Origin: Pirellulales bacterium
Lineage (GTDB): Bacteria; Planctomycetota; Planctomycetia; Pirellulales; DATAWG01
Direction of reading: 5' to 3'
DNA: 50,228 nucleotides
Assembly (NCBI GenBank): GCA_036267355.1
Contig: DATAWG010000005.1
Location: 1-50,228 of the forward strand
Shown: one piece after another, positions 9,466 through 18,267 of the stretch
Layout: the number at the start of each line of letters is the position of its first letter
Numbering within the stretch: position 1 is the stretch's first letter
Notes under the pieces: generated by a model
Told to the model about the DNA's origin: nothing
Database searches by the model: none
What the model saw: the letters and a program-made list of their open reading frames with translations, nothing else
Translations under genes and position numbers: made by a program

Positions 9466-10383
9466 ATGCCCGAATTACCTGAAGTTGAAACGATGCGGCG
9501 GGGGATTTTGGGGATTGTCGGTAGCCGGATCACTGCGGTCGAGCGGGTACGCTGCCGGCGGAAGCCGATTTCCATCGAACCGGAGTTGCCGAAATTTCGC
9601 CGCACGGCGGTCGGGGCCACGATTCGCGAAATCGGCCGGATCGGAAAACGCGTTGTCGTGCATTTAGACCGCTCGGCGGCAATCGTGTTCGAACCGCGCA
9701 TGAGCGGGCTGGTGCTTCTGGCCGATCCGCCGACGGCCGAACATTTGCGGTTTCGCATCACGCTGGCCGGCGGCGATTCGACGGAGCTGGTGTATTGGGA
9801 CCGCCGCGGGCTCGGCTCGGTTCGCTTGGTTTCCGAGGCCGATTTGAGCGAGCGATATAGCGGCAAGGCGATTGGCCCCGATGCCTTGGCCATTTCGGCC
9901 GACGAACTTGCCGCGCGGCTGGCCGGCAGTCACCGGGCCGTGAAAGTCGCCCTATTGGATCAACGCGCGCTGGCCGGGATCGGCAATTTGTACGCCGCCG
10001 AGATCCTTCACCTGGCCCGCGTTCATCCCGGCGAGCGTTGCGACGAACTCCGCTCAGCGGACTGGCAGCGGATCCATTCGGCCATGCACGAAGTGCTCGA
10101 GGCGGCGATTCACTACGAGGGCTCGACGCTTTCCGACGGCACCTATCGCAATGCCTTGAATCGCGCGGGCGACTATCAAAAGTTTCACCGCGTTTACGGC
10201 CGCAAGGGCGAACCGTGTCTGGATTGCGGCGAGGCGAATATCGAGCGAATCGTGCAAGCGCAGCGATCGACGTTCTTTTGCCCGAACTGCCAGCGGCGTC
10301 GTGCCGCGCGTTCGATAAGAGCGAAGAAATCTCGGGCGAAGAAATCTCACGCGGAGTCGCGGAGAGGCGGAGGGAGAGGTTGA
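9466..10383 (+). CDS. mutM: Formamidopyrimidine-DNA glycosylase (Fpg)
   Basis: This is a 305-residue base-excision repair enzyme that removes oxidised purines such as 8-oxoguanine and nicks the strand. The start is fixed at the ATG at 9466 because the catalytic Pro2-Glu3 (MPELPEVETMRRG) must follow the initiator Met. Further motifs are the helix-two-turn-helix (LLDQRALAGIGNLYAAEIL) and the C-terminal zinc finger (CLDCGEANI, then FFCPNCQ), which carries the DNA-binding arginine region. A basic tail of about 25 residues follows the finger. It stands as a single gene between trpB (divergent) and the DUF3500 gene. Confidence 0.95.
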   Translation: MPELPEVETMRRGILGIVGSRITAVERVRCRRKPISIEPELPKFRRTAVGATIREIGRIGKRVVVHLDRSAAIVFEPRMSGLVLLADPPTAEHLRFRITLAGGDSTELVYWDRRGLGSVRLVSEADLSERYSGKAIGPDALAISADELAARLAGSHRAVKVALLDQRALAGIGNLYAAEILHLARVHPGERCDELRSADWQRIHSAMHEVLEAAIHYEGSTLSDGTYRNALNRAGDYQKFHRVYGRKGEPCLDCGEANIERIVQAQRSTFFCPNCQRRRAARSIRAKKSRAKKSHAESRRGGGRG

Positions 10384-10441
10384 GAGGGCGGCGGCAAACG
10401 GCTGGGGAGGAGTGAACGCTGCGATCAGACGGAGAATCAGA

Positions 10442-10476
10442 AGGCTCCCTTGCTAGCGCTGCGGGCTCGAGTGTGC
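10442..10476. repeat. Diverged copy of repeat family 2
   Basis: The stretch beginning GGCTCCCTTGCTAGCGCTGC resembles the right arm of the element at 18139-18177 (GGCTCCCTCGCTAACGCTTC) and continues into a similar GTGTGCG/GTGTTGCG end. Several mismatches make it an old or partial copy. It lies in the 214-bp space between mutM and the DUF3500 gene. Confidence 0.45.
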
Positions 10477-10597
10477 GCGCGGCGCGCCCGTTTGCCTTCA
10501 CCAAACGGTTGGTGTCTAATGGTGCGGGCTGGAGCGTCGTCGTTCGCTTGCGCCCCTGCCCCCCTCCCCCTCACCCTCACCCTTCGAAGGTGCCATC

Positions 10598-11665
10598 ATG
10601 TCCGAGAAGCCCGAACGCACTTGCCCCGATTGCGATGCCGAAGCCAGTTGGTTCAATCGCCGCGATTTTCTCCGCACCACCGGAACGATCGCCGCGGCTG
10701 GGGCGGCGGCTACGTCGTTGCCGGTTTGGGCGATGGCTGACGCGGCGAAGCCGATCGTGCCGGATCTGAAATCGAAGCCCGAGTCGATCGTCAAGTCGCT
10801 CTACGATTCGCTCCACGAAAACCAGAAGAGCAAGATTTGCTTCGGTTGGGATTTCACGGAAGAAAAGCGCGGGCTGCTGCGCACGCGCGTGTCGAACAAT
10901 TGGAACATCACGCCTCCCTCCATCGGCTCCGATTTTTTCGACAAAGACCAGAAGCAAATGATCCGCGAGGTGTTCGAGGGACTCTATCAATCCGATTGGG
11001 TCAAGCGGATCGACAAGCAACTGAAAGACGATGCCGGCGGTTATGGAAAGCACCAAAGCATCGCCATCTTCGGCCATCCCGGAATCGACAAGTTCGAATT
11101 CGTCATGACCGGCCGGCATCTGACGATTCGTTGCGACGGCCATTCGGCCGAGCATGTTGCCTTCGGCGGCCCGATCTTTTATGGCCATGCCGCCAGCGGT
11201 TTCAACGAAGCGGCCACGCATCCGGGCAACGTTTTTTGGCCGCAAGCGCTCGAGGCCAACAAGGTTTATTCGATGCTCGATGAACGGCACAAGAAACTGG
11301 CCCTGGTCGAACACCTGCCGCTGGAAGAATCGGTCGGGTTTCAAGGACCGAAGCGCACCTATCCGGGCTGCCCGGTGACCGAGTTCTCCAGCGATCAAAA
11401 GGCCGAGTTGCAGCGAGTGCTTTCGATGCTTCTCGAGCCGTATCGCACCAGCGGCCAGCAAGACGCGCTGCGCTGCCTGAAGGAGCAGGGCGGCTTGGAC
11501 AAATGCGCGCTGGCATTTTATCGCGAAGGCGACATCGGCGACGATCAGGTGTGGGACTGCTGGCGGTTGGAAGGCCCTTCGCTGGTGTGGTATTTCCGCG
11601 GTTCGCCGCACGTGCATGTGTGGGTGAATGTGGCCGATGATCCATCGGTCGAGACGAATTCGTAG
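10598..11665 (+). CDS. Tat-exported DUF3500 family protein
   Basis: This is a 355-residue protein. The N-terminus has a twin-arginine motif (NRRDFLRTTG, Arg21-Arg22) followed by an Ala-rich hydrophobic segment (IAAAGAAATSLPVWAM), so it is expected to be exported folded. The rest matches DUF3500 in style. Recognisable parts are QMIREVFEGLYQSDW, the paired histidines in FGHPGIDKFEFVMTGRHLT, the glycine-rich VAFGGPIFYGHA, and the C-terminal FRGSPHVHVWVNVA. The biochemical role of this family is not established. A CPDC motif before the Tat signal is notable. It is followed by two tandem REP-like elements and then thiO. Confidence 0.75.
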   Translation: MSEKPERTCPDCDAEASWFNRRDFLRTTGTIAAAGAAATSLPVWAMADAAKPIVPDLKSKPESIVKSLYDSLHENQKSKICFGWDFTEEKRGLLRTRVSNNWNITPPSIGSDFFDKDQKQMIREVFEGLYQSDWVKRIDKQLKDDAGGYGKHQSIAIFGHPGIDKFEFVMTGRHLTIRCDGHSAEHVAFGGPIFYGHAASGFNEAATHPGNVFWPQALEANKVYSMLDERHKKLALVEHLPLEESVGFQGPKRTYPGCPVTEFSSDQKAELQRVLSMLLEPYRTSGQQDALRCLKEQGGLDKCALAFYREGDIGDDQVWDCWRLEGPSLVWYFRGSPHVHVWVNVADDPSVETNS

Positions 11666-11671
11666 GCGGAG

Positions 11672-11754
11672 GGTTCAAAGGGGTCAGGCACATTTTCGGC
11701 GGACGCATTGCTCGCCGTTCGAGCGCTTGTGGGCCGAAAAGTGAGCCAGACCCC
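11672..11754 (+). repeat. REP-like element, family 1, copy 1
   Basis: The element begins GGGGTCAGGCACATTTTCGG at 11680 and ends GCCGAAAAGTGAGCCAGACC, then CC, at 11754. The two ends are imperfect inverted repeats of each other. It is preceded by GGTTCAAA. It is nearly identical to the next copy, including the interior, and lies just after the stop of the DUF3500 gene. Confidence 0.85.
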
Positions 11755-11759
11755 GGTGC

Positions 11760-11843
11760 GGTTCAAAGGGGTCAGGCACATTTTTCGGCGGACGCGTTGC
11801 TCGCCGTTCGAGCGCTTGCGGGCCGAAAAATGAGCCAGACCCC
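11760..11843 (+). repeat. REP-like element, family 1, copy 2
   Basis: This is a tandem duplicate of copy 1, with GGGGTC starting at 11768 and AGACCCC ending at 11843, again preceded by GGTTCAAA. The interior (GACGCGTTGCTCGCCGTTCG) differs from copy 1 by only a base or two, so the pair arose by recent local duplication. It ends about 30 bp before the thiO start. Confidence 0.85.
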
Positions 11844-11873
11844 AGCGATTGACGAGACCCAATATATTCTGCA

Positions 11874-13010
11874 ATGCACGACTGCTTGATTATCGGCGGC
11901 GGAGTGATTGGGCTCTCGCTGGCATATGAGCTTGCTCAGGGCGGCGCTCGGGTGCGCGTGGTCGAGCAAATTAAGCCGGGGCGCGAGGCATCGTGGGCCG
12001 CGGCCGGAATTCTGCCGCCGCCCTCCCAAGCCGCAGACGCCGATCCGCTCGAACGGCTGGAGGCGCTCAGTTGCCGCTTGCATTCCGATTGGACCGCACG
12101 GTTGCGCGAAGAAACGGGCATCGACACCGGCTTCCGCCGCTGCGGGGCTCTCTATTTGGCCGACGAAGCGCTGCTTGCTGAACTAGATGCGATGGCCGGC
12201 CGATGGCGGCGCGGCGGAGTGGAAGTCGAAAAGATTTCGCCGGAAGACGCCGCCGGGTTCGAACCGGCCTTGCGAGCCGCGGTTGCCACTGGCCGGTTGC
12301 GCGCCGGCTTGCTGGTGCCGGGCGAGGTGCAAATCCGCAGTCCTTGGAATATGCACGCGCTCGAAGCCGCTTGCATCGCTCGCGGCGTCGAGATATCCGG
12401 CGATACACAGGTCGAGGACTTCGAAATCGCCGGCGAAAGAATTCGAGCCGTTCGCACACCGCTTGGATCGATCAGCGCAGAGAGTTTTTGCGTTGCTTGC
12501 GGCGCGTGGAGCGGTGGGCTTTTGAGCAAGCTGGGCGTGCATGTCGGGATCAAGCCGATTCGCGGCCAGATCGTGCTCTTGAACACAGGTCGGCCGATTT
12601 TGCGGCGCGTGGTCTACGCCGGCCCACATTATCTGGTGCCGCGCGAAGACGGCCGACTGCTCGTCGGTTCGACGCTGGAAGACGTCGGATTCGATCGGAG
12701 CGTGACATCCGGCGCGGTGCGCGAATTGCTGGATTTCGCGATCGATTGGATTCCCGAGCTTCGCGGCGCCGAAATGGAGCGATCGTGGGCGGGCCTGCGG
12801 CCCGCAAGCGCCAGCGGGCGACCTTGCATCGGCCGTGTGCCCGGGTTGAAAAATGCCTTCGTCGCGGCCGGCCATTATCGCAGCGGCCTGATCCTCGCTC
12901 CCGCCACCGCCGTGCTGATGGCCCAACTGATTCGCGGCCAAGAGCCGGAGTTCGATTTGTCGCCGTTCGCTATCGCAAGGGGCGAGGCGGAAGGGGCGAG
13001 GGGCGAGTGA
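11874..13010 (+). CDS. thiO: Glycine oxidase ThiO (FAD-dependent)
   Basis: This is a 378-residue flavoprotein of the DAO family. It oxidises glycine to iminoacetate, used in assembling the thiazole ring of thiamine in aerobic bacteria. The N-terminal dinucleotide-binding motif is clear (CLIIGGGVIGLSLAYELAQG, then VRVVEQ). REASWAAAGILPP matches the conserved flavin-contact region. The C-terminal part has RPASASGRPCIGRVPGL and AAGHYRSGLILAPATA, typical of ThiO. The length agrees with the family. No other thiamine genes and no recognisable TPP riboswitch are nearby. The distinction from other amine oxidases rests on the C-terminal motif. Confidence 0.85.
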   Translation: MHDCLIIGGGVIGLSLAYELAQGGARVRVVEQIKPGREASWAAAGILPPPSQAADADPLERLEALSCRLHSDWTARLREETGIDTGFRRCGALYLADEALLAELDAMAGRWRRGGVEVEKISPEDAAGFEPALRAAVATGRLRAGLLVPGEVQIRSPWNMHALEAACIARGVEISGDTQVEDFEIAGERIRAVRTPLGSISAESFCVACGAWSGGLLSKLGVHVGIKPIRGQIVLLNTGRPILRRVVYAGPHYLVPREDGRLLVGSTLEDVGFDRSVTSGAVRELLDFAIDWIPELRGAEMERSWAGLRPASASGRPCIGRVPGLKNAFVAAGHYRSGLILAPATAVLMAQLIRGQEPEFDLSPFAIARGEAEGARGE

Positions 13011-13093
13011 GGCGCAAGCGATTTACGAAAATCCCGCGGCGGAACTGCGAGTGACTTTTTTCCTAATCCCTCACCCTCACCCTTGCCTCCGCC

Positions 13094-14326
13094 ATGTCTG
13101 TTGAAACACCTGCTCGCATCGCGGTGCTCGGGGCTGGACCGATCGGACTGGAAGCCGCGCTCTATGCCCGCTATTTGGGCTACGAGGTGGATGTATACGA
13201 ACGTAGCCGCGTGGCCGAGCATTTGTATCAATGGGGCCACGTTCGGCTGTTTACACCCTTCGGCGCAAATAATTCGCCGCTCGGGCTTGCAGCGCTCGCC
13301 AACCAAGATGAATCGTGGAACCCGCCGCTCGCCGACGAACTTCTTACCGGCCGAGAGTTGGCGGATCGCTATTACCTGCCGCTGTCGAAGTCGGATCTGT
13401 TGGCCGATCACATCCACGAGCGAACCGAGGTATTGGCGATCGGCCGCGGCGGTTTGCTGAAGGGAGATTTAACCGGCGAAGATCGAGCCCACGCCGATTT
13501 TCGTATTTTGCTCCGCGATGCTCATTCCGTCGAACCGGCCGGACGACGCGTGGCAACCGCCGATGTGGTGATCGATGCCACCGGCACCTTCAGCCAACAC
13601 AATTGGCTCGGCGAAGGGGGAATCCCGGCCATCGGCGAGTTGCTGGCCGAGCGCCACATCGACTACGGCATGCCCGACATTCTCGGCGATCGCCGTCCGG
13701 ATTTTGCACATCGGCATACGCTCGTGGTGGGCGATGGCCATGCGGCGGCGGTCAACGTCTCGGCGCTGGTGCGATTGGGCCATGACGCGCCCTATACACA
13801 GGCAACATGGGTCGTGCGGCGTGAGGCAGATTCCGCCGGACCGATCCGCCGCATCCCGAACGATCCCTGGCCTGCGCGCGATGAGTTGGCCGAAGGAGCC
13901 AACCGTTTGGTCCGCTCGGAACTTGGCCATTTGATCTTTTGCCCCGGCACGGCCGTTCGGCAGGTCATTTGGCACGAAGGGTTGGAAAAATTTCAAATCG
14001 GCTTGAGCGGCGAACGAGCCGGTGAATTGGAAGTCGATCGCGTGATTGCCAGCGTCGGGCATCGGGCCGACAATCAGCTTTTTGCCGAGCTGCAAGTCGG
14101 CGAAGATCCGATCCGCGGGGCAGCGACGCGCTGGCCGGCGGAAGGAGAAGAGCATCCCGACCGGTTGCTGCTCACGACGGCCGAGCCTGATTTCTATGTG
14201 CTCGGAGCAAAGAGCCTCGGCCGCGATTCACGCTTCACGATCGCCGCCGGCCTGGCGCAGATCCGCGAGCTATTCACGATCCTCGGCGACCGCCCCGATC
14301 TCGATCTCTACCGTGCGGTGCGGTAG
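13094..14326 (+). CDS. FAD/NAD(P)-binding oxidoreductase
   Basis: This is a 410-residue flavoprotein. The N-terminus has a Rossmann motif (IAVLGAGPIGLEAALYARYL, then VDVYER). VIDATGTF is the usual ATG motif of two-domain flavoproteins. A second nucleotide-binding site is suggested by HTLVVGDGHAAAVNVSAL. FYVLGAKSLGRDSRFTIAAG forms the C-terminal FAD contact. The overall pattern resembles flavin monooxygenase or thioredoxin-reductase-like enzymes. No CxxC redox pair is visible. The substrate is unknown. It follows thiO by 83 bp on the same strand and precedes a Nudix hydrolase, so the three could be cotranscribed. Confidence 0.75.
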   Translation: MSVETPARIAVLGAGPIGLEAALYARYLGYEVDVYERSRVAEHLYQWGHVRLFTPFGANNSPLGLAALANQDESWNPPLADELLTGRELADRYYLPLSKSDLLADHIHERTEVLAIGRGGLLKGDLTGEDRAHADFRILLRDAHSVEPAGRRVATADVVIDATGTFSQHNWLGEGGIPAIGELLAERHIDYGMPDILGDRRPDFAHRHTLVVGDGHAAAVNVSALVRLGHDAPYTQATWVVRREADSAGPIRRIPNDPWPARDELAEGANRLVRSELGHLIFCPGTAVRQVIWHEGLEKFQIGLSGERAGELEVDRVIASVGHRADNQLFAELQVGEDPIRGAATRWPAEGEEHPDRLLLTTAEPDFYVLGAKSLGRDSRFTIAAGLAQIRELFTILGDRPDLDLYRAVR

Positions 14327-14413
14327 TTGGAGGACAGAATTACGGCGAGTAAACGGAGTACGCCGAGGCGTTTGCTTCTTTAAGCCTGCAGCCTGTAGCA
14401 TCAAGCCTCTCCC

Positions 14414-15049
14414 ATGGATTCGCGGTGGATCGATCAGATTCGGGCCGAATTGCGGCGGCCGTTGCCGGGAATCGAAGCCCAGCGGCGGATGGCGCCCATG
14501 CCGCTTAGCGGGCCGTATTTCGCCTCACCGCCGGAAGGAGCGCGGCGAGCGGCCGTGATGCTTCTGCTCTATCCGGCCGACGATGGATGGCGGCTGCCGT
14601 TGATCGTGCGACCCAAGGATTTGTCGCACCATGGCGGGCAAATCGGCTTGCCCGGCGGACTCATCGAAGCGGGCGAAACGACGTGGCAGGCCGCCCTGCG
14701 TGAGTTGGAAGAGGAGATTGGAGTGAAGGGCGAGGGGATCGGCCCGTTGGGCCAGCTTTCGCCGCTCTACGTGTTCGTCAGCAACAATTTCGTGACGCCT
14801 TGGGTCGCGACAATCGCTCGAATCCCCACGTTTCTGATGAACGCTGCGGAAGTTGCCGAGGTGATCGAATTGCCGATGGCGACGTTCTTAGACGTGTCGC
14901 AAACAGGCGAGTTCAGCAGAGACCGAACCGGCAATACGCAGCGAGTTCCGTATTTTGCCTTCGGCACGCACCGCATCTGGGGCGCGACCGCAATGATTCT
15001 GGCCGAATTCGCCGCGGTGTTGCAAGCCGTCGCACACACCGAAAAATAG
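14414..15049 (+). CDS. Nudix hydrolase, CoA pyrophosphatase-like
   Basis: This is a 211-residue protein with a complete Nudix box at about residues 82-104 (GLIEAGE, seven residues, then RELEEEIGV), which binds the catalytic metal. SHHGGQIGLPGG just before the box resembles the extra motif of the CoA-pyrophosphatase (NudL/YeaB) group, which cleaves CoA to phosphopantetheine and 3',5'-ADP. The subgroup is therefore likely, but it is not proven without an alignment. The downstream part contains FVSNNFVTPWVA and FGTHRIWGATAMILAEF, also typical of NudL-like proteins. It ends facing the converging beta-barrel gene. Confidence 0.85.
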   Translation: MDSRWIDQIRAELRRPLPGIEAQRRMAPMPLSGPYFASPPEGARRAAVMLLLYPADDGWRLPLIVRPKDLSHHGGQIGLPGGLIEAGETTWQAALRELEEEIGVKGEGIGPLGQLSPLYVFVSNNFVTPWVATIARIPTFLMNAAEVAEVIELPMATFLDVSQTGEFSRDRTGNTQRVPYFAFGTHRIWGATAMILAEFAAVLQAVAHTEK

Positions 15050-15091
15050 GGCCGGCCGAACAGTCCGGCCATCGGCTATCGAAACCATCGC

Positions 15092-16627
15092 TTACGGCGC
15101 GCGGCGGTTTACGATGAGCGAGCTGTTGTCGGCGACGTTGAACAGTGGCCGATAGGCGCTGTCGAACGTGTCGCGAGCATGGCAGCCCGGATGCCAGACC
15201 ACGCTGAAGGCAATATTGGCCGTCTCGCCGGGAACCGATCCGGCAGCCACCTTGTCGGCAATGATATAGGCGAATTCGCCTTCGAGCGAAAACGAATCGC
15301 TGATCGCGATGTCCAGATTGGTGCCAACAATCGCACCCAAGCCATCCGCCAAGCCGGCAAATGCTTTCACTTGGCCGCCGTTGCGAAGCCGCCGACCGTA
15401 ATAGACCGTGTACAAATCGACCGGGCGGTAGAGGGTGTCGTCGGCCGGATGATAGTTGCTATGCACTTCGGCGGCGAACTCGAATCCGAATTCGCTCCAA
15501 TCGACCACATAGCTCAAATTGCCGCGCATCTGTCCGACCGTAATAGCGTCGTAATACTCGTCGTCCAGATAGTCCCACACAAGGCCGCCTTGCCAACCGC
15601 ATTCGCGAGTCGGCCGGTAGAAAAGGCCGGTGGTGATGAAGTATTGCTGGCGATGCTCGGTGTAGGGCGTGGCGTTCGGGGCGAAGTCGGACTGGTCGAT
15701 TTCGGCTCCGATTTGAGCTCCGATGCCGGCACAGCCCCACAGCGGAACGCCCCAATTGAAACCGGTATGGAAACCGAAATCGCCGTTTATTCCATTGTCG
15801 ATCGGCCCCTTGAATCCCTGGACGCCGCCATAGACCGACAAATCGCGGAACGCATCCTGATGGCACCACTCGTCGAACGCGCGAGCCATATTCTTCGGCC
15901 AGCAGTTGCAGCCGCAATCGCAATTTCCATCCGGGCAGCCGCCCGAGGCGCAGTTGCCATTGGCACAACCGCCACCACCTTCTTCCGGCCCGCCCAACGG
16001 ACCCGATTGGCCATCCATCATCGGCTGCCCAGGTTGCTGCATCTCGACCGACATGCCGGGCTGGCCAGGCATCATCGTGCCGGGAGCCATATGAGGCTGG
16101 TCGTCGGCATACTCGATATCCTGCCGACTATAGGCGACCGTGCGGGCGCGCGCCGGCGGATAGCCGTAGTAGGGGCCCGAGGTCGAACCGGCCTGCGGCG
16201 TCGGGTAGTTTTGGGCTTGGTTCGCCGGTCGAACAGGACGGCGTTGGTCGGCATTCGGGTCGCGATATTGATTTGAATATTGTGCGTTCTGGCTGGAACG
16301 CGGAGGATTGCTCGTCTGGCGATAGCCGCGGTCGGCCGGCGGTTGCGCGGCATTCGAGCGCGCGTCGGCTGCTTGCGGCTGCTGATAGCTGGGCGCATAT
16401 CCGGGGCTGCCTGCTCGCGGCGATTCCATTGGGCGAACGGGGCGCTCGGGCTGCGATTCGATTGGCCGGGCGTCGGCATCGTCGTCGATGGGCGAGCGAT
16501 CGTGCCAACCGCTGCTCGAGCCGCCATCCGCCGTTTGAGCCCGGACCGTCGATGCCATGAAGCCAAGCGCGATCGTCGCGCTGGCGGCCAACACCATGCT
16601 ACCCAGCTTACGCCATTGGACGTTCAT
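15092..16627 (-). CDS. Outer-membrane beta-barrel-like protein (DUF6666-like)
   Basis: This is a 511-residue exported protein with a clear signal peptide (MVLAASATIALGFMASTVRA). Residues about 35-195 are a low-complexity Pro/Gln/Arg/Ser-rich region. A Gly/Cys-rich segment follows (CANGNCASGGCPDGNCDCGC), with about eight cysteines. The C-terminal 270 residues have alternating aromatic and polar strands (DLSVYGGVQGFKG, FGFHTGFNWGVPL, YFITTGLFYRPT, FSLEGEFAYIIA) typical of outer-membrane barrels. It resembles a family widespread in planctomycetes, which I recall as DUF6666. The role is unknown; it is probably an envelope structural or pore protein. Confidence 0.65.
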   Translation of the reverse strand: MNVQWRKLGSMVLAASATIALGFMASTVRAQTADGGSSSGWHDRSPIDDDADARPIESQPERPVRPMESPRAGSPGYAPSYQQPQAADARSNAAQPPADRGYRQTSNPPRSSQNAQYSNQYRDPNADQRRPVRPANQAQNYPTPQAGSTSGPYYGYPPARARTVAYSRQDIEYADDQPHMAPGTMMPGQPGMSVEMQQPGQPMMDGQSGPLGGPEEGGGGCANGNCASGGCPDGNCDCGCNCWPKNMARAFDEWCHQDAFRDLSVYGGVQGFKGPIDNGINGDFGFHTGFNWGVPLWGCAGIGAQIGAEIDQSDFAPNATPYTEHRQQYFITTGLFYRPTRECGWQGGLVWDYLDDEYYDAITVGQMRGNLSYVVDWSEFGFEFAAEVHSNYHPADDTLYRPVDLYTVYYGRRLRNGGQVKAFAGLADGLGAIVGTNLDIAISDSFSLEGEFAYIIADKVAAGSVPGETANIAFSVVWHPGCHARDTFDSAYRPLFNVADNSSLIVNRRAP

Positions 16628-16870
16628 AAGGTCCGTTCCTGTTCGCTAGCAATGAGAGAGTGCGGCTAAATGCGTTGCATTTCAGCGTTGGAAATTTATC
16701 GACGCTGGGAAATCGGAACTTCCGTTAAAATCGGAATAATCGGAAATGTCGCTCTAATTTGCCGAAGCCGTGCGGTCTCGGTACGCCGGGATGAGACGCG
16801 CATTTTTCCGCTTTGCTTGCAGTTTCACGCGTGACCGCTTACAAAATGCTGCACAGGAGCAGGAATTCTT

Positions 16871-17989
16871 ATGGCCGCCGTTCTCGAAAAATGCCCGGTA
16901 TGCGGCGCGATCCTCGATGAAGAGGATTTGTTTTGCGCCAATTGCGGCACCGCGGCTCCGCAGAACAAGGATCAGCAGAAGCCGCCGTCGGCGCACGAGG
17001 TGACCTGCAATTTCACTTGCAAGGGATGCGGCGCGTCGATGAGCTACGACGCGCGGGCCGGGGCGCTGCGCTGCCCATTCTGCGGCTCGACGCAGCTCGA
17101 GAAGCAACCCGACGCGAAAGAAATCGCTCCCGATGGCGTCGTCCCCTTCGCCATCCAGCAGGCCGATGCGATCGCGGCAATGCGCAAATGGCTCGGCAGC
17201 AGTTTTTGGCGGCCGGGCGATTTATCGGAGCAAGCTTTGGTCGTATCCATGACGCCGGTGTATGTTCCGTATTGGGTTTTCCAAGCCGAAACGCACACGT
17301 ATTGGACGGCCGACTCGAGTCGCACGCCTCCCGGGGCTCGCGCCTCGTGGTTTCCAACCGCGGGGCAGCACGAAGGCCGATGCGACGGTCTGCTGGTCGG
17401 CGCCAGCAGCGCGCTGACTGCGGCGGAAACGTCGGCCATTTGCCCATTCGATCTTGGGCCCGCATTGACGCCCGACAAAGTCGATCTGGTGAATTCCACC
17501 TTCGAGCGATTCACGGTTCCACGGAAATACGCCCGGCCCGTCGCGAATCAAGGCTTCGAGGAAATCGAGCGCGAGGCGTGCCAGCAAGATGTTCCCGGAA
17601 AAGCGCGCAATCTGCATGTCAATGTTCGCGTCACCAACCTGACAAGTCGCCCGCTGCTGCTGCCGGTTTGGATCATGGCCTATCGATATCAGGACCGCGT
17701 TTTTCGATTCGTCGCCAACGGCCAGACCGGCCGATCGACCGGCGAAGCCCCGACTTCGTGGCGAAAGATCGCCGCCGTGGCGATCATTGTCGCGATCGTC
17801 GTTCTATTGCTGCTGATGCTTTTGGCCAGCGCGGCGGGAAATCACGGACGACGGTTCGGATGGTCGGAAGAAAGAACGTGGGACTTCGTGCAACGCGCGA
17901 AACCGCAAGCGCGCAGCCAACCGCCGTTCGTCATGGGTGCTCGCCCGCGGTTTCGCGAGCCCACCGAGTCGGCGGCAGGTAGTGGCTGA
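16871..17989 (+). CDS. Double zinc-ribbon membrane protein
   Basis: This is a 372-residue protein with two zinc ribbons at the N-terminus. The first uses Cys8, Cys11, Cys22 and Cys25 (CPVC, CANC). The second uses CKGC and CPFC (about residues 50-71). A long middle domain (about 85-290) contains VYVPYWVFQAETHTYW and LLLPVWIMAYRYQDRVFRFVANGQTG, a pattern seen in zinc-ribbon proteins of the TFIIB-type/DUF family with unknown roles. A single membrane helix lies near the C-terminus (AAVAIIVAIVVLLLLMLLAS), followed by a short basic tail. AGGAG is present upstream of the ATG. The function is not known. Confidence 0.7.
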   Translation: MAAVLEKCPVCGAILDEEDLFCANCGTAAPQNKDQQKPPSAHEVTCNFTCKGCGASMSYDARAGALRCPFCGSTQLEKQPDAKEIAPDGVVPFAIQQADAIAAMRKWLGSSFWRPGDLSEQALVVSMTPVYVPYWVFQAETHTYWTADSSRTPPGARASWFPTAGQHEGRCDGLLVGASSALTAAETSAICPFDLGPALTPDKVDLVNSTFERFTVPRKYARPVANQGFEEIEREACQQDVPGKARNLHVNVRVTNLTSRPLLLPVWIMAYRYQDRVFRFVANGQTGRSTGEAPTSWRKIAAVAIIVAIVVLLLLMLLASAAGNHGRRFGWSEERTWDFVQRAKPQARSQPPFVMGARPRFREPTESAAGSG

Positions 17990-17999
17990 AAGTTGGACC

Positions 18000-18264
18000 A
18001 TCCCAAAATTCAGCGTTGACGCAACACTAGCCCGAAGCGTAAGCGAGGATGCGCTCCGTTGCCGGGTCGCTGTTACGAACGTAGTCATCCAATGTGCGCG
18101 CGGCTTTGCCGCCTGCAATGAGATGATGCCGCCGTTGCGGGGCTCCCTCGCTAACGCTTCGGGTTAGTGTTGCGAAGATGTTGGATCGTGGATCGGTGGA
18201 AGGCGGCGAATCGTCGGGCGAATCGCTTTGACGATCCCAAAATTCAGCGTTGACGCAACACTAG
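18000..18264. repeat. Composite repeat: 31-bp direct repeats around a family 2 element
   Basis: An exact 31-bp direct repeat occurs at 18000-18030 and 18234-18264. It begins ATCCCAAAATTCAGCGTTGA and ends CGCAACACTAG. The first copy runs into CCGAAGCGTAAGCGAGG (18031 on). At about 18145-18172 the near-complement CCTCGCTAACGCTTCGGG and TTAGTGTTGCG appear. Together 18020-18175 form a MITE-like element of about 155 bp with terminal inverted repeats of roughly 27 bp. The region lies between the stops of two converging genes. Confidence 0.85.
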
Positions 18265-18267
18265 GAT

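Noticed and set aside
11672-11843. RAYT transposase gene near the repeats
   Set aside because: I looked for a Y1-type transposase (HUH motif and catalytic Tyr) beside each family 1 copy and found none in the window.
11844-11873. TPP riboswitch before thiO
   Set aside because: The 30 bp between the repeat and the start is too short, and no CUGAGA/ACCUGA-type thi-box was seen upstream.
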